Assembly (NCBI RefSeq): GCF_900112045.1
Contig: NZ_FOJW01000006.1
Span: forward strand, 124,001 to 188,000
Direction of reading: 5' to 3'
From: Lentibacillus halodurans
Lineage (GTDB): Bacteria; Bacillota; Bacilli; Bacillales; Amphibacillaceae
DNA: 64,000 bases
In this document: piece after piece, positions 1-9,011 of the stretch
How positions within the stretch are numbered: position 1 is the first letter of the stretch
Layout of the letters: each line of letters starts with the position of its first letter
Notes under the pieces: model-generated
Databases searched by the model: none
The model's input: only the letters and a program-made list of their open reading frames with translations
Told to the model about the DNA's origin: nothing
Translations under genes and position numbers: made by a program

Positions 1-1153
1 CTTCCAGAATCAACATATCAGCATTCGGACTGGCTTCATGCAGCAGTTCCGCTTCACTGGCAGAAACCTGCAAGTCACGTTCGCCGTTAACAATAAGCAT
101 CGGCATCTCTAATGCAGCCATTTCCTCACGGGGAGCATACTGCATCCATGACGCTAAAAAATCCTGAACAGATGGCCTGAAGACGCTTTGCAGTTCCTGG
201 CTCACATCCTGAACCTGTTCACCCTTTTTGAGTTTATCAAGAATGTCCTCTGCTTCCGCCAGCGAATTCTCGGACAATTGAGTCTCCAATTGTTCATAAA
301 GCACCTGATCGATCGAATGGCCGGCTCCGGCAAGGGAAATGAAGGCATCAGCATGACCAGCACGCGCAGCCAGCATTCCAACTAGTGAGCCTTGACTGTG
401 ACCGATAATACCGACCTTAGAATAGTCTTCCTCCTGTGCCAGCAGGTTCGTCCACGCCACAGCATCGTCAACAAATTGATCAAACCGGAGTTCATTTTCC
501 GGGATAGCTGCTTCTAAATTTTCGCCGACCCCTCTCTTATCATAGCGCAGACTGGCGATCCCCTGCTCCGCCAATCTTTCCGCGAGTCGTTTCAAGCTGT
601 TGTTTACCCCAATACCAGCTGAATTACCATTGCGATCAGTTGGTCCTGACCCGGGGATAATAAGCATTACCGGAAAAGGACCTTCTCCATCAGGCACCTC
701 TAACTCGCCATACAGCATCCCTTCATCCGTTTCCACGCTTAAAAAATTCCCGTCATTTTCATCCACAGTCCCACCTTTTGTCAATTGAAATGGAAAGGTC
801 TGACCGTGCTGGCTGAAATCACCCGTCATTTCGTCATCTTTAAACTCACCGTCAAAGGCGATTTGCTGTCCCTGTATATCTGCGAAAAAGGCGACGTCCG
901 TTCCATTCACTGTAACCGACGACAGCGGATACGCTTCGATGCCTTGGACCGGAATACTGATGGTTCCAGTCCATTCGCCATCCTTAGTAAAGCTGACAAT
1001 AATGTCGAGCGGCTGATTTGGAACCTCAATGGATCCCGTCCATTTGCCATCCACATTAGCATCCTCCTTATTTCCTTCGCCATTATCACTGCATCCTGCG
1101 GCAATCGTTAACATGACAATCAGCAAACATAAAATATATGCAGCTTTTTTCAT
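1..1153 (-). CDS. Secreted lipoprotein with alpha/beta hydrolase domain (3' end outside window)
   Basis: The gene is read leftwards and runs off the window, so about 384 residues are visible. It starts at ATG 1153 behind AGGAGG. A lipoprotein signal peptide ends in TIAAGC with the lipidated Cys near residue 21. Residues about 35-130 look like a beta-rich N-terminal module, and an alpha/beta hydrolase fold follows with the oxyanion segment IIPGSGPTDRNG and the nucleophile elbow GHSQGS (Ser about residue 253). It resembles S9/S33-type serine hydrolases anchored to the outer face of the membrane. The substrate cannot be told; the catalytic His would lie beyond the edge. Confidence 0.85.
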   Translation of the reverse strand, partial: MKKAAYILCLLIVMLTIAAGCSDNGEGNKEDANVDGKWTGSIEVPNQPLDIIVSFTKDGEWTGTISIPVQGIEAYPLSSVTVNGTDVAFFADIQGQQIAFDGEFKDDEMTGDFSQHGQTFPFQLTKGGTVDENDGNFLSVETDEGMLYGELEVPDGEGPFPVMLIIPGSGPTDRNGNSAGIGVNNSLKRLAERLAEQGIASLRYDKRGVGENLEAAIPENELRFDQFVDDAVAWTNLLAQEEDYSKVGIIGHSQGSLVGMLAARAGHADAFISLAGAGHSIDQVLYEQLETQLSENSLAEAEDILDKLKKGEQVQDVSQELQSVFRPSVQDFLASWMQYAPREEMAALEMPMLIVNGERDLQVSASEAELLHEASPNADMLILE

Positions 1154-1228
1154 GGGGAATCCTCCTTCTATCTGCCGGTACTACGGTGATTGTCAGCTAA
1201 AGGTTTCACAGTGCTGGCAGAAGCCGTT

Positions 1229-2581
1229 TTAAAATATCAATCCTACAAGCCATGGTGCTGCATACAATGTCATGAATTGGACACCATAATTGACACCTCT
1301 TCTATGCAGAAATCCAGCAACCAGACCGATTACCAATACTCCTGCAATATTCAGCACACCGGCATCCATATACGCCAGCATCAGCACAAGACCGAAGAAA
1401 AGGCCGAGCATAGCTTCATGAGGGATTCGCCTAAATACAAATGCACATATCGGCTGGGCATACTTAATCATAATGAAAAAAGTTATACTGATGGCAATCA
1501 CAGCGCCAATCAATGTCGCTACCACAAACTCGTTCATCGATAAGATATGATGCAGATTATGTTCGTATGTGAATACAGGCGGTGCATTGAATAAAGCATG
1601 TCCAGGTCCCAGGGCCGTCGGGGAAAGCGGATAGCCAATTGCAATCAGCGGAACCAATGTACCAGCAAGATAGGCGGCATTCGTCAGTCCGTCCATGCTG
1701 GAAATCGCACGAGCTGCCCGTTTAACCGGATCTTTAATTTTGCTTGCGATCATTTCACCGAGAAAGATCGTCATACCAACGGGGCTCATGAAAAAGGTGA
1801 GCACCCCAAACACTGAACTGACAGCACTGGAGATCGTCTCGTTTTTATCCAAAATTTTGAATGGATTCGGAAAGCCTTTTTCTGGCTTCGATTTTCGCAT
1901 GGCGATTTCTTTAGTACCGTAACGCGGCTGGTTTCTTCTGATTCTTCCATTCAGCAACTCAAACAATTTTAAAATGACAGGTCCAATTGTAATCCCAAGG
2001 AAAAATGATGTGAAAACGGTCGTATCTTCAGGTACAATGCCTAGTTCCCAGTATGCATGCCGCAGTCCCTGAATGATGAACGCAAATGGAACAATCGACA
2101 ATACGGCAAACCAGCGATTTTTCGTCATCAATGCCAGAAAAATGGCACCGAAAAAAAATACCTGACTGGAATATTGCTCTATTACATCGGCCAGCGGTAC
2201 CAACGCGGTTGCCAGCAATAGACTGAGCGGTATTGAAATGATCGTTCCAATGACTGAACCTGAAGCCATTTTTCGGATACTTACATCAGGTTTTCCATGT
2301 TTTTTCAAGACCATTGCATGATCGACCATTGGAGCGGACATCACACCGCCCGGAATACCTGCGACTGCAACCGGGATAGAGTCGGTCAATTTTTTGGCTA
2401 CGATGGCAGCAATAAAAAATGTTAAGATAAGGATTGGCTCAAGGCCGGAAATCACCAGAACCAATGTGACTGGTGCAAGAACGGCCGTTTCATCCGTGCC
2501 CGGAGCAATACCAATGATCGTGTATAAACCTGCCCCAAGAATAGCCACAATAACCATTTGCACAATTAAAACGATATCCAT
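1229..2581 (-). CDS. TctA-family (tripartite tricarboxylate transporter-like) permease
   Basis: This 450-residue, very hydrophobic protein has roughly ten membrane segments. The N-terminal IIGIAPGTDETA segment and the AGIPGGVMSAP loop resemble the G/P-rich repeats of TctA permeases, which in known systems take up citrate-like carboxylates with a TctB membrane subunit and a TctC binding protein. No TctC lipoprotein is present nearby. The gene immediately upstream on the same strand (5 bp away) encodes a 77-residue membrane protein that may replace TctB. Substrate unknown. Confidence 0.8.
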   Translation of the reverse strand: MDIVLIVQMVIVAILGAGLYTIIGIAPGTDETAVLAPVTLVLVISGLEPILILTFFIAAIVAKKLTDSIPVAVAGIPGGVMSAPMVDHAMVLKKHGKPDVSIRKMASGSVIGTIISIPLSLLLATALVPLADVIEQYSSQVFFFGAIFLALMTKNRWFAVLSIVPFAFIIQGLRHAYWELGIVPEDTTVFTSFFLGITIGPVILKLFELLNGRIRRNQPRYGTKEIAMRKSKPEKGFPNPFKILDKNETISSAVSSVFGVLTFFMSPVGMTIFLGEMIASKIKDPVKRAARAISSMDGLTNAAYLAGTLVPLIAIGYPLSPTALGPGHALFNAPPVFTYEHNLHHILSMNEFVVATLIGAVIAISITFFIMIKYAQPICAFVFRRIPHEAMLGLFFGLVLMLAYMDAGVLNIAGVLVIGLVAGFLHRRGVNYGVQFMTLYAAPWLVGLIF

Positions 2582-2586
2582 AATGC

Positions 2587-2820
2587 CTACTCCTCATCTA
2601 TATAAGTAAAATTTCGTTTGGGTTGAATCATGATGGTACTGATCATAAAACCTAAGACTGCACCGATCAGCCCGAATATAAGCGGCTGCTGACCCTCAGG
2701 TGCAACTAAATATCCGCCAAGCGACGTCACACTGCAAATGGCCAAACCTAATGCCAGATCCTTTATGTTGACCAGGTCTTCCCATACTTCAATGTTTTCT
2801 TTTTTATCTTGTTCAGACAC
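2587..2820 (-). CDS. Small two-helix membrane protein, partner of TctA-like permease
   Basis: The 77-residue product starts at GTG 2820, about 10 bp after AAGGAG. It has a charged N-terminus (about 20 residues) and two hydrophobic segments at about 28-45 and 50-67, then a short basic/acidic tail. The 5-bp gap to the permease implies a two-gene operon and co-translation. Its position suggests the role that TctB plays in classical systems, but it is about half the usual TctB length and I do not recognise the family. Confidence 0.65.
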   Translation of the reverse strand: MSEQDKKENIEVWEDLVNIKDLALGLAICSVTSLGGYLVAPEGQQPLIFGLIGAVLGFMISTIMIQPKRNFTYIDEE

Positions 2821-3251
2821 CTTTTAACAACTCCTTATATCGCGTATAGACTCGTTCCATAGTGAGAGCTTTCAAATACAACATCCTTCATAACTTTAAA
2901 TTATACCTATTCAACATTGTTTAAGAAAGCTGTTTTTTAATTTTTATACGGCTCCCGTTTCAGGAAAAATTTGCGTCATGAAGCACAGAATGGAAAAAGC
3001 GTAATGTCAGGTTAGCACAGCCTATTTTAACTACAATCGAAACAAATGCTGAAAAGGGGACATCAAAATAAAAATTTAATTTTTGCCCCCTTTTGCGGAA
3101 ATATATCAATTGCAGCAGTGAAAGAATTCATTTGTATTGATCATGATATTGTACTCTTGGTAGTTGTTTTGACCGTGCTGCGCCAATGGTTGATTGAAGT
3201 ATGAGTTCGAAAAGGATTCCATTACTGGTTTGTGTGGCACTGGGGTTTGTG
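2821..3251. other. Gene-free stretch between divergent genes
   Basis: No ORF here has a convincing ribosome binding site. The region must hold the promoter of the leftward TctA-like operon. It is AT-rich and ends at the 21-bp repeat array that precedes the CotF-like gene. No clear operator or terminator was found. Confidence 0.5.
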
Positions 3252-3347
3252 CTCGCTCGAGTTCGAAGTGTTTTCACTCAACTTGATTCTGTCCTCGATC
3301 AAGTTTGGAGTGTTCTCGCTCGAGTTGGTGTTGCACTCGAATATATC
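3252..3347. repeat. Degenerate tandem array with exact 21-bp period (array 1)
   Basis: Cores CTCGCTCGAGTT (3252), TTCACTCAACTT (3273), CTCGATCAAGTT (3294), CTCGCTCGAGTT (3315) and a partial CTCGAATAT (3336) recur every 21 bp. The array ends about 100 bp before the CotF-like gene. Two other arrays in this window share the 21-bp period but not the sequence. Confidence 0.7.
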
Positions 3348-3446
3348 CCCGTACGTAAAAAATGGCAATAAACCAAACGGCTATTCATACATAATGAATC
3401 GATTTTATCTCAAAATAACAATGAATACTTTGAGGAGGTTATGTTA

Positions 3447-4058
3447 ATGCAAAACCAACAGCAAAATTTCACGGACACGACACAGCTTCCACCACAACAG
3501 CATTATGGCGGTCATGATATGTTTGATGCACATGAGGCCCTATCAGCTCTGACTGGCGCCATGGATCAATGTGTATTGTATGAACAGTACATTCAGGATC
3601 CGGAATTGCAAACCATGTCACAGAAACATCGGGCTTTTTGCAGCCAGCTTTACAATACCATTATTGATACGTTTCAATCCGGGCAGGATCCGGCCGTTGA
3701 TACGAAATCCTACAAAATGGACCAGAGCAACGATGTCACATATGGTATGCAACCACCGTCACAGCCAAAAACACCGATGCAGTCGGTTAATGAATTAAAT
3801 GACCAATCTATTTCAGGCTTTATGATGGGTTCGTTAAAGTCAGCAGCTTCAACTTTTACGATGGCAGCATCAGAAATGACCAACCCTGTTTTGCGTCGTG
3901 TGCTGGCAGATAGTGTCCCAAATTTGCTTGAAATGGCCTATGAAGTATTCCTTTATCAAAACAAAAACCAATATTACCAAGTGCCTCAGCTCAAGCAGCA
4001 GGATATGCAGGCATTCCAGCAAAGCTATGCACCTGCTCAGGGAACAATGCCGCATTAA
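3447..4058 (+). CDS. CotF-family spore coat protein
   Basis: The protein has 203 residues. ATG 3447 is preferred to ATG 3441, because GAGGAGG at 3432-3438 is 8 bp from the former and only 2 bp from the latter. The N-terminal 30 residues are rich in Gln and His. Helices around residues 25-65 (HEALSALTGAMDQ) and 120-180 (FMMGSLKSAASTFTMAASEM) match the Coat_F fold, a ferritin-like helical bundle found in spore coat or outer-spore proteins. The C-terminus is rich in Gln and Tyr. It is a single-gene unit ending in a strong terminator. A sporulation-specific promoter is expected but was not identified. Confidence 0.85.
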   Translation: MQNQQQNFTDTTQLPPQQHYGGHDMFDAHEALSALTGAMDQCVLYEQYIQDPELQTMSQKHRAFCSQLYNTIIDTFQSGQDPAVDTKSYKMDQSNDVTYGMQPPSQPKTPMQSVNELNDQSISGFMMGSLKSAASTFTMAASEMTNPVLRRVLADSVPNLLEMAYEVFLYQNKNQYYQVPQLKQQDMQAFQQSYAPAQGTMPH

Positions 4059-4090
4059 ACGGAAGACGGCAGGTAGAAGCGAGGATCGTT

Positions 4091-4123
4091 GGAATCGGCG
4101 AATAAGCCGATTCCTTCTTTTTT
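4091..4123 (+). terminator. Rho-independent terminator of the CotF-like gene
   Basis: A perfect 9-bp stem, GGAATCGGC / GCCGATTCC, with a 6-nt loop is followed by a T-rich run ending in TTTTTT. Confidence 0.85.
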
Positions 4124-4171
4124 CAATTGTATTAGCGACAATCTGGTGCTTTAAATTACTGTCAACAAAAT

Positions 4172-4210
4172 AAAACTGCCTGCTCGCTATCAACAAACAG
4201 ACAGTTTTTT
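4172..4210 (-). terminator. Terminator of the aconitase operon, possibly bidirectional
   Basis: Inverted arms AAACTGcCTG (4173-4182) and CAGaCAGTTT (4198-4207) have one mismatch. They lie just beyond the stop of the leftward zinc-finger gene. T-rich flanks exist on both sides. Confidence 0.6.
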
Positions 4211-4233
4211 ATGAAAGCCCCTGAGCTCCCTTT

Positions 4234-4407
4234 TCAGTCCAGCAGCCGGTTATTCATATCAACGGACATCACACGGGCTGGTCTGGAAATGTCATCAATG
4301 TCATATGTTCCATCTCCATCACACACGCTGCATTGATACTGCCATCCTTCATCATCTGAAAGCATACCTATTCCTTCACAGGCTTTGCAGGTCTTTTCAC
4401 GGTCCAC
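4234..4407 (-). CDS. 57-residue protein with two DnaJ-type CxxCxGxG zinc-binding motifs
   Basis: This small gene starts at GTG 4407, set by AGGAGGG that overlaps the aconitase stop region; only 3 bp separate the two genes, so translation is probably coupled. The product carries CKACEGIG (Cys7, Cys10) and CSVCDGDG (Cys26, Cys29), the paired CxxCxGxG repeats known from the DnaJ cysteine-rich domain, which bind one zinc ion. The tail of about 24 residues holds no known domain. By analogy it could be a protein-binding or metal-binding accessory to the upstream aconitase; that is inference. Confidence 0.75.
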   Translation of the reverse strand: MDREKTCKACEGIGMLSDDEGWQYQCSVCDGDGTYDIDDISRPARVMSVDMNNRLLD

Positions 4408-4410
4408 GAC

Positions 4411-6366
4411 TTACCCTCCTTGCTGTTGCCGGTCTTTTGCCCAGTTGATAATCCCGCCCTTCAGCATAATATCAACTTGACGTTCAGAAAGACTGTGTTT
4501 TACATTAATTTGTTCATCCTTATCTTTTACATCAATGGAAAATTCATTCCCCTGCTGAATCTTGTTCCGCAAATCGGACAACACGAGTACATCACCAGCC
4601 GACAGTGAATCGTAATCTTCTTCATTGACAAACGTCAGCGGCAGCACACCAAAGTTGACCAGGTTTTGCCAGTGAATCCGGGCAAAATCCTTCACAAGGG
4701 CAGCACGCAGACCTAAATATCTTGGTGCAAGTGCCGCATGTTCACGGCTCGATCCCTGCCCATAGTTATATCCGCCGACAATGGCATGCCCGCCATCATC
4801 AACCGTTGCCTTTCCGCGCTTATAGTACGTATCATCAATGATTTCGAACGTAAACTTGCTGATTTCCGGCAGGTTGCTCCGATATGGAAGCACCCTGGCA
4901 CCGCCAGCCAAAATCTCATCAGTCGATATGTTGTCCCCCATTTTCAGCAGTACCGGCAGTTCCAGGCGGTCAGGCATTTCATCCATTTTCGGGATGGAAG
5001 CAATATTCGGACCCTTGTGCAATTCAACGTCTTTCGCCTGCTCATCAGGAAGCGGTTCATCCAGCAAATCCATATTCGCTGTTTCATGTTTCGGTTCCTT
5101 AATTTTCGGATAATCCGCCTGAAGTGTGCGCGGATCGGTTATTTCTCCTGTCAAAGCTGATGCAGCAGCCGTTTCTGGGCTGCAGAGGAAAACACTATCC
5201 TCTCTCGTTCCGGAGCGGCCAGGGAAATTCCGGGGTGTTGTGCGCAGACTATTTCTGCCTGTCGCCGGTGCCTGCCCCATACCGATACATCCATTGCACC
5301 CTGCCTGATGCATCCTTGCTCCCGCCTGAAGCAGACTTGCAACATGGCTTTCCTTGACTAGGTTTGTCAGCATTTGTCTTGAAGTCGGATTAATATCAAA
5401 GGAAACCCCATCTGCTACGCGTTTTCCATTGACAATTTCTGCCGCAATGGCAAAATCACGGTAACCGGGATTAGCGGATGATCCGACATAGGACTGATAT
5501 ATTGGTGTCCCTGCCAGTTCCCTTACAGTTACCACATTTCCGGGGCTGGACGGCTTGGCAATTAATGGCTCCAATTCAGACAGATCAACTTCTTCCAAAA
5601 TATCATACGTTGCGTCTTTATCTGCCGTCAACTCGATCCAATCATCTTCCCGCTCCTGTGCCTTTAAAAAGCGTTTAACCTCTTTATCGGATGGAAAGAC
5701 CGTACCCGTTGCACCAAGCTCAGCACCCATATTCGCAATCACATGACGATCCATGGCACTCAAACTTTCAACACCAGGACCGAAATACTCCATCACAGTG
5801 CCAACTCCGCCCTTCACATCATGTCGGCGGAGCAGTTCAAGAATGACGTCCTTAGCGCTGACCCAGTCGGGCAATTTTCCGGTCAGCTTAATTCCCCAGA
5901 CTTTCGGCATTTTAACGTAAAACGGTTCACCCGCAATCGCCATGGCCACATCGATTCCCCCTGCACCCATGGCAAGCATTCCCATACACCCATTGGCACA
6001 CGTATGGCTGTCAGATCCGAGCAGTGTTTTTCCCGGCTTTGCCAATCGCTGCATATGTACAGGGTGACTCACACCATTTCCCGGTCTGGAATAATGCAGC
6101 CCGAACCGTCTTGTTGCACTTTGCAGAAACAGGTGATCATCTGGATTTTTACTATCTTCCTGTATCAAGTTGTGATCAACATATTGTGCTGATGCTTCCG
6201 TTTTCGCCCGCTCCAGTTCCATTGCCTCAAGCTCGAGCATAACCAGTGTGCCGGTAGCATCCTGTGTCAATGTCTGATCAATTTTCAGTCCGATCTCTTC
6301 TCCAGGGGTCATTTCACCGGCAGCAAGATGATCTTTTATCAACTTCTGGGTCATATTAAATGGCAT
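4411..6366 (-). CDS. Aconitate hydratase, Aquifex-type
   Basis: The 651-residue enzyme would interconvert citrate and isocitrate in the TCA cycle. Length and layout fit the compact putative aconitase family (Aquifex type), shorter than the roughly 900-residue AcnA of Bacillus. Signature 1 is seen in LLGSDSHTCANGCMGM (about residues 115-130) and the iron-sulfur ligand segment in AGCNGCIGMGQAP (about 355-367); the C-terminal swivel domain contains GGYNYGQGSSREHAA. ATG 6366 lies 6 bp after AGGAGG; an upstream in-frame GTG at 6384 precedes the RBS and is rejected. It forms an operon with the zinc-finger peptide downstream. Whether a standard AcnA exists elsewhere cannot be seen. Confidence 0.9.
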   Translation of the reverse strand: MPFNMTQKLIKDHLAAGEMTPGEEIGLKIDQTLTQDATGTLVMLELEAMELERAKTEASAQYVDHNLIQEDSKNPDDHLFLQSATRRFGLHYSRPGNGVSHPVHMQRLAKPGKTLLGSDSHTCANGCMGMLAMGAGGIDVAMAIAGEPFYVKMPKVWGIKLTGKLPDWVSAKDVILELLRRHDVKGGVGTVMEYFGPGVESLSAMDRHVIANMGAELGATGTVFPSDKEVKRFLKAQEREDDWIELTADKDATYDILEEVDLSELEPLIAKPSSPGNVVTVRELAGTPIYQSYVGSSANPGYRDFAIAAEIVNGKRVADGVSFDINPTSRQMLTNLVKESHVASLLQAGARMHQAGCNGCIGMGQAPATGRNSLRTTPRNFPGRSGTREDSVFLCSPETAAASALTGEITDPRTLQADYPKIKEPKHETANMDLLDEPLPDEQAKDVELHKGPNIASIPKMDEMPDRLELPVLLKMGDNISTDEILAGGARVLPYRSNLPEISKFTFEIIDDTYYKRGKATVDDGGHAIVGGYNYGQGSSREHAALAPRYLGLRAALVKDFARIHWQNLVNFGVLPLTFVNEEDYDSLSAGDVLVLSDLRNKIQQGNEFSIDVKDKDEQINVKHSLSERQVDIMLKGGIINWAKDRQQQGG

Positions 6367-6522
6367 CGAATTCCTCCTATTCACTCATTTCCAGTATGTT
6401 CAATACATAGGCATACGTTTGTAGTATATGAAAAAAGCCAGATAATTATTTGCGGGAATGGATGAATCTTTTTCAGGATTTTCCACGTATGAGAAATATC
6501 ACATGCAAAGGGGCTGGAAAAA

Positions 6523-7323
6523 TTGAATAACCACGAAATTGATTACAAACTCCACGGGGATGATATGCAGTTTGTCGAAGTTGAACTCGATCCGCAAGAA
6601 ACGGTCATCGCAGAGGCGGGCAGTCTGATGATGATGGATGACGGAATCCAAATGGAAACGATCTTTGGTGACGGGTCTTCCAATCAGGGAAGTGGACTAA
6701 TGGGGAAACTGCTTGGTGCGGGAAAACGTGTCATCACCGGTGAAAGTCTGTTTATGACGACATTCACAAATGAGGGTACGGGCAAGAAGCATGTATCATT
6801 TGCCTCGCCCTATCCCGGCAAAATCATGCCAATGGATTTAAGTGAACTGAATGGAAAAATCATTTGCCAGAAAGATGCTTTTCTTGCTGCTGCCAAAGGT
6901 GTATCGGTTGGTGTTGAATTTCAGAAAAAAGTAGGTACAGGATTTTTCGGCGGTGAAGGATTTATTATGCAAAAGCTTGAAGGTGATGGATTGGCGTTTG
7001 TTCATGCCGGAGGGACAATGTATAAAAAAGAACTTCCACCTGGTGAAACATTGCGGGTCGATACCGGCTGTCTTGTTGCGATGACGCGTGACATTAGTTA
7101 TGATGTGTCGTTTGTCGGCGGTGTCAAAACTGCCCTGTTTGGAGGAGAAGGATTATTTTTTGCGACATTACGCGGACCCGGTACAGTATGGGTACAGTCA
7201 CTGCCGTTCAGCCGTCTCGCAAGCCGTGTATTTGCTTCAGCTCCACAAGAAGGCGGTTCCGATAAAGGAGAAGGAAGTATCGCCGGGGGATTATATAACC
7301 TTTTTGGCGGTGACCGGCGCTGA
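6523..7323 (+). CDS. TIGR00266 / AIM24 family protein
   Basis: The 266-residue protein starts at TTG 6523, 9 bp after AAAGGGG. It has the repeated beta-strand and glycine pattern of the AIM24/TIGR00266 family (for example [50 protein letters not shown]). Members are soluble beta-rich proteins, often in stress or phage-shock-like contexts; biochemical function is unknown. It is a single gene, divergent from the aconitase operon. Confidence 0.85.
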   Translation: MNNHEIDYKLHGDDMQFVEVELDPQETVIAEAGSLMMMDDGIQMETIFGDGSSNQGSGLMGKLLGAGKRVITGESLFMTTFTNEGTGKKHVSFASPYPGKIMPMDLSELNGKIICQKDAFLAAAKGVSVGVEFQKKVGTGFFGGEGFIMQKLEGDGLAFVHAGGTMYKKELPPGETLRVDTGCLVAMTRDISYDVSFVGGVKTALFGGEGLFFATLRGPGTVWVQSLPFSRLASRVFASAPQEGGSDKGEGSIAGGLYNLFGGDRR

Positions 7324-7636
7324 AAGTACAGCTCAAGGAAAACTATTAAAAATTATATGTTCATGGGTCAGTAGCTTCATCAATAATACAAATGAAGATA
7401 ATATGTACCGGAAAAAACACGATCAAGACAGATTCCATCGACCGGCCAGTATCCCATGGAGGTTTATGAGCTACATATAAGAATGGGATGATTAAAGTAA
7501 AAATGCCTCATGACAGAAAGAAAATTGATGTGAAATTTCATGGACCATAACCGTTAGGAAAACATATGGCATATCCAATAAAAAAACCGTTTCTGCACAT
7601 ACTATCTCTGAAAATGATTTTAAAGAGGTGGATTGT
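7324..7636. other. Gene-free stretch before yfhD-like gene
   Basis: Only very short ORFs are present, none with a good RBS. It should contain the promoter of the YfhD-like gene. No clear hairpin or operator was seen. Confidence 0.4.
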
Positions 7637-7819
7637 ATGGGCAGAGATGAACACCGCACCAACCGCAGAGGGAGACCTCAGTTGAGACAGACACCTGAAT
7701 ATGCGAAAACAGATGGCAAGGATGTTGAGTTTTCCGAGGAATTTGCGGACCACGAGGATAAGGAAGCACAAGCCAGAAGCCGTGCAGCGGAAAATCGTGT
7801 CAAAAACAGAAAATCCTGA
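7637..7819 (+). CDS. yfhD: YfhD-family small hydrophilic protein
   Basis: The 60-residue protein starts at ATG 7637, placed 5-6 bp after AGAGGTGG; a GTG at 7628 overlaps that RBS and is rejected. The sequence is highly charged with the conserved core DGKDVEFSEEFADHEDKEAQ, as in Bacillus YfhD. Family function is unknown; such proteins occur in spore-forming bacilli and may be spore-associated. A strong terminator follows directly, so it is monocistronic. Confidence 0.85.
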   Translation: MGRDEHRTNRRGRPQLRQTPEYAKTDGKDVEFSEEFADHEDKEAQARSRAAENRVKNRKS

Positions 7820-7823
7820 TAAA

Positions 7824-7855
7824 AGTGCCCTGGCTCTTGGCCGGGGTATTTTTTT
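7824..7855 (+). terminator. Terminator after yfhD
   Basis: The stem CCCTGGC / GCCGGGG (one wobble) is followed by TATTTTTTT. Confidence 0.75.
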
Positions 7856-7915
7856 GAAGCTTTCTTGCACATCATATACAATTTAATTATGTATGACTGA
7901 CAAGGAGGCAAATTT

Positions 7916-8359
7916 ATGGGAAAAAAGAGTGTAGATGACTATTTGACGGAAGGAATATACGGTTCCCGGCAAACCAAAAGATCAGAGCGAAAACAATTCC
8001 TGGGAACAATCAGGGAGCGCATTGTCATCGCTCTTACAAAAGGCCAGGTCATGTCAGATAAAGGGCTTATAAAGCTGGAAGAAGCCATGCAGGCCAATAA
8101 AGATGCCAAATTGCTGATAAACGGCGATGTGTCACATAAATTTCTGAAAGAAGAGAAAGCACTTGCCAACAAATACAATATTCCCTATACCGAAGTCACC
8201 AACGAAGATGCTGATACAGACATTGGGGCAGTACTTGCGTATGATTATGCAATTGATCAAGCGCATATTTTTATTGATGACGATGCCGATGAAAAAATAG
8301 ATAAAAACACGGAAACAAACAAATCCTTCTTTGGCAAAATCAAGCATTGGTTAACATAG
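7916..8359 (+). CDS. yueI: YueI-family protein (DUF1694)
   Basis: The 147-residue soluble protein has the YueI pattern: VDDYLTEGIYG at the N-terminus, a helical basic region IRERIVIALTKGQVM, then LINGDVSHKFLKEEKALA and an acidic segment DEDADTDIG. It has a fold resembling ribosomal L7Ae-like proteins in family descriptions; function is unknown. RBS AAGGAGG lies 8 bp before ATG 7916. Confidence 0.85.
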   Translation: MGKKSVDDYLTEGIYGSRQTKRSERKQFLGTIRERIVIALTKGQVMSDKGLIKLEEAMQANKDAKLLINGDVSHKFLKEEKALANKYNIPYTEVTNEDADTDIGAVLAYDYAIDQAHIFIDDDADEKIDKNTETNKSFFGKIKHWLT

Positions 8360-8369
8360 GCTGCTCAAT

Positions 8370-8483
8370 ATGGTCTTCTCATCTAAATTGTTTCTGAAAT
8401 TGTTCTTTAAACAGACATCACTCATTCTTTTAGGATTTGGTCTGGGCGGATTTATCGCACCGCCTTATATGGTTCTTAAATAG
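8370..8483 (+). CDS. Possible 37-residue single-helix membrane peptide
   Basis: ATG 8370 opens a 37-residue ORF with a basic N-terminus and one hydrophobic segment (about residues 15-32), starting 10 bp after yueI. No good RBS is visible (only a weak AGG), so translation is doubtful; it could be read by coupling to yueI. No family recognised. Confidence 0.35.
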   Translation: MVFSSKLFLKLFFKQTSLILLGFGLGGFIAPPYMVLK

Positions 8484-8570
8484 GCCCAAGGGATAGTGAC
8501 ACTGGGGTCTTGATGATGAAAGTGAACATCGACATTTGATCAACACACGGAACCATCCATCACGATTCAG

Positions 8571-8714
8571 ATGAATGAATGGTCTGAGGAACTGGAAGAA
8601 ATCATGGCCATTATTAAGCGAAGAAATCGGCAGCGATTATTTGATCAAGCCGTACTGCTTAACCCAAATAATATTGATTTTGTGTATGCCCAAAAGCGAA
8701 AAGTCTTCGAATGA
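8571..8714 (+). pseudogene. Short ORF, possibly the remains of a frameshifted small gene
   Basis: A 47-residue ORF (NEWSEELEEIMAIIKRRNRQ near its start) looks like real helical coding sequence. It lacks an RBS and its reading frame continues upstream to 8526 without a start, while an ATG at 8513-8516 in another frame hits a stop after eight codons. A one-base frameshift around 8530 would join them. Not assigned to a family. Confidence 0.3.
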
Positions 8715-8756
8715 GATCCGATAATTGCGGAATATTAAAGGGTGGAGGTGTCTGAT

Positions 8757-9011
8757 ATGAACCAGCAATACCTTTGCCCGAATTGCAAAACAAATCGTTC
8801 ACGGTTTAATATGATTGAACAAGTGGCCAAACCAGTAAAGCTGGATCCACAGACCGGTGATATTTTAAATGACTACCGTGATGAGCAGCCGGAAGTTTTT
8901 CATATAACCTACAGCGGACCTGAATATCGAATACAATGTGGATCCTGCGGGCTGATTGAAGATGAACGCACTTTTGCGAGGTTTGCTGAGCATGACCGGA
9001 ACAACCAATAA
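8757..9011 (+). CDS. Small zinc-ribbon protein of unknown function
   Basis: The 84-residue protein starts at ATG 8757, 8 bp after GGTGGAGG. It has CPNC (Cys7, Cys10) and CGSC (Cys61, Cys64), a typical rubredoxin-like zinc ribbon, with an acidic/charged linker between. Soluble; no membrane segment. I do not recognise the family; a nucleic-acid or protein-binding role is only a guess from the fold. Confidence 0.7.
   Translation: MNQQYLCPNCKTNRSRFNMIEQVAKPVKLDPQTGDILNDYRDEQPEVFHITYSGPEYRIQCGSCGLIEDERTFARFAEHDRNNQ

Noticed and set aside
3232-3447. 71-codon ORF spanning the 21-bp array
   Set aside because: The heptad-like translation is a by-product of the repeat; no RBS, and it overlaps the CotF-like RBS.
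7538-7870. 110-codon leftward ORF over yfhD
   Set aside because: It is antisense to yfhD, lacks an RBS and its translation is Cys/Phe/Arg-rich noise; yfhD has family conservation and a good RBS.
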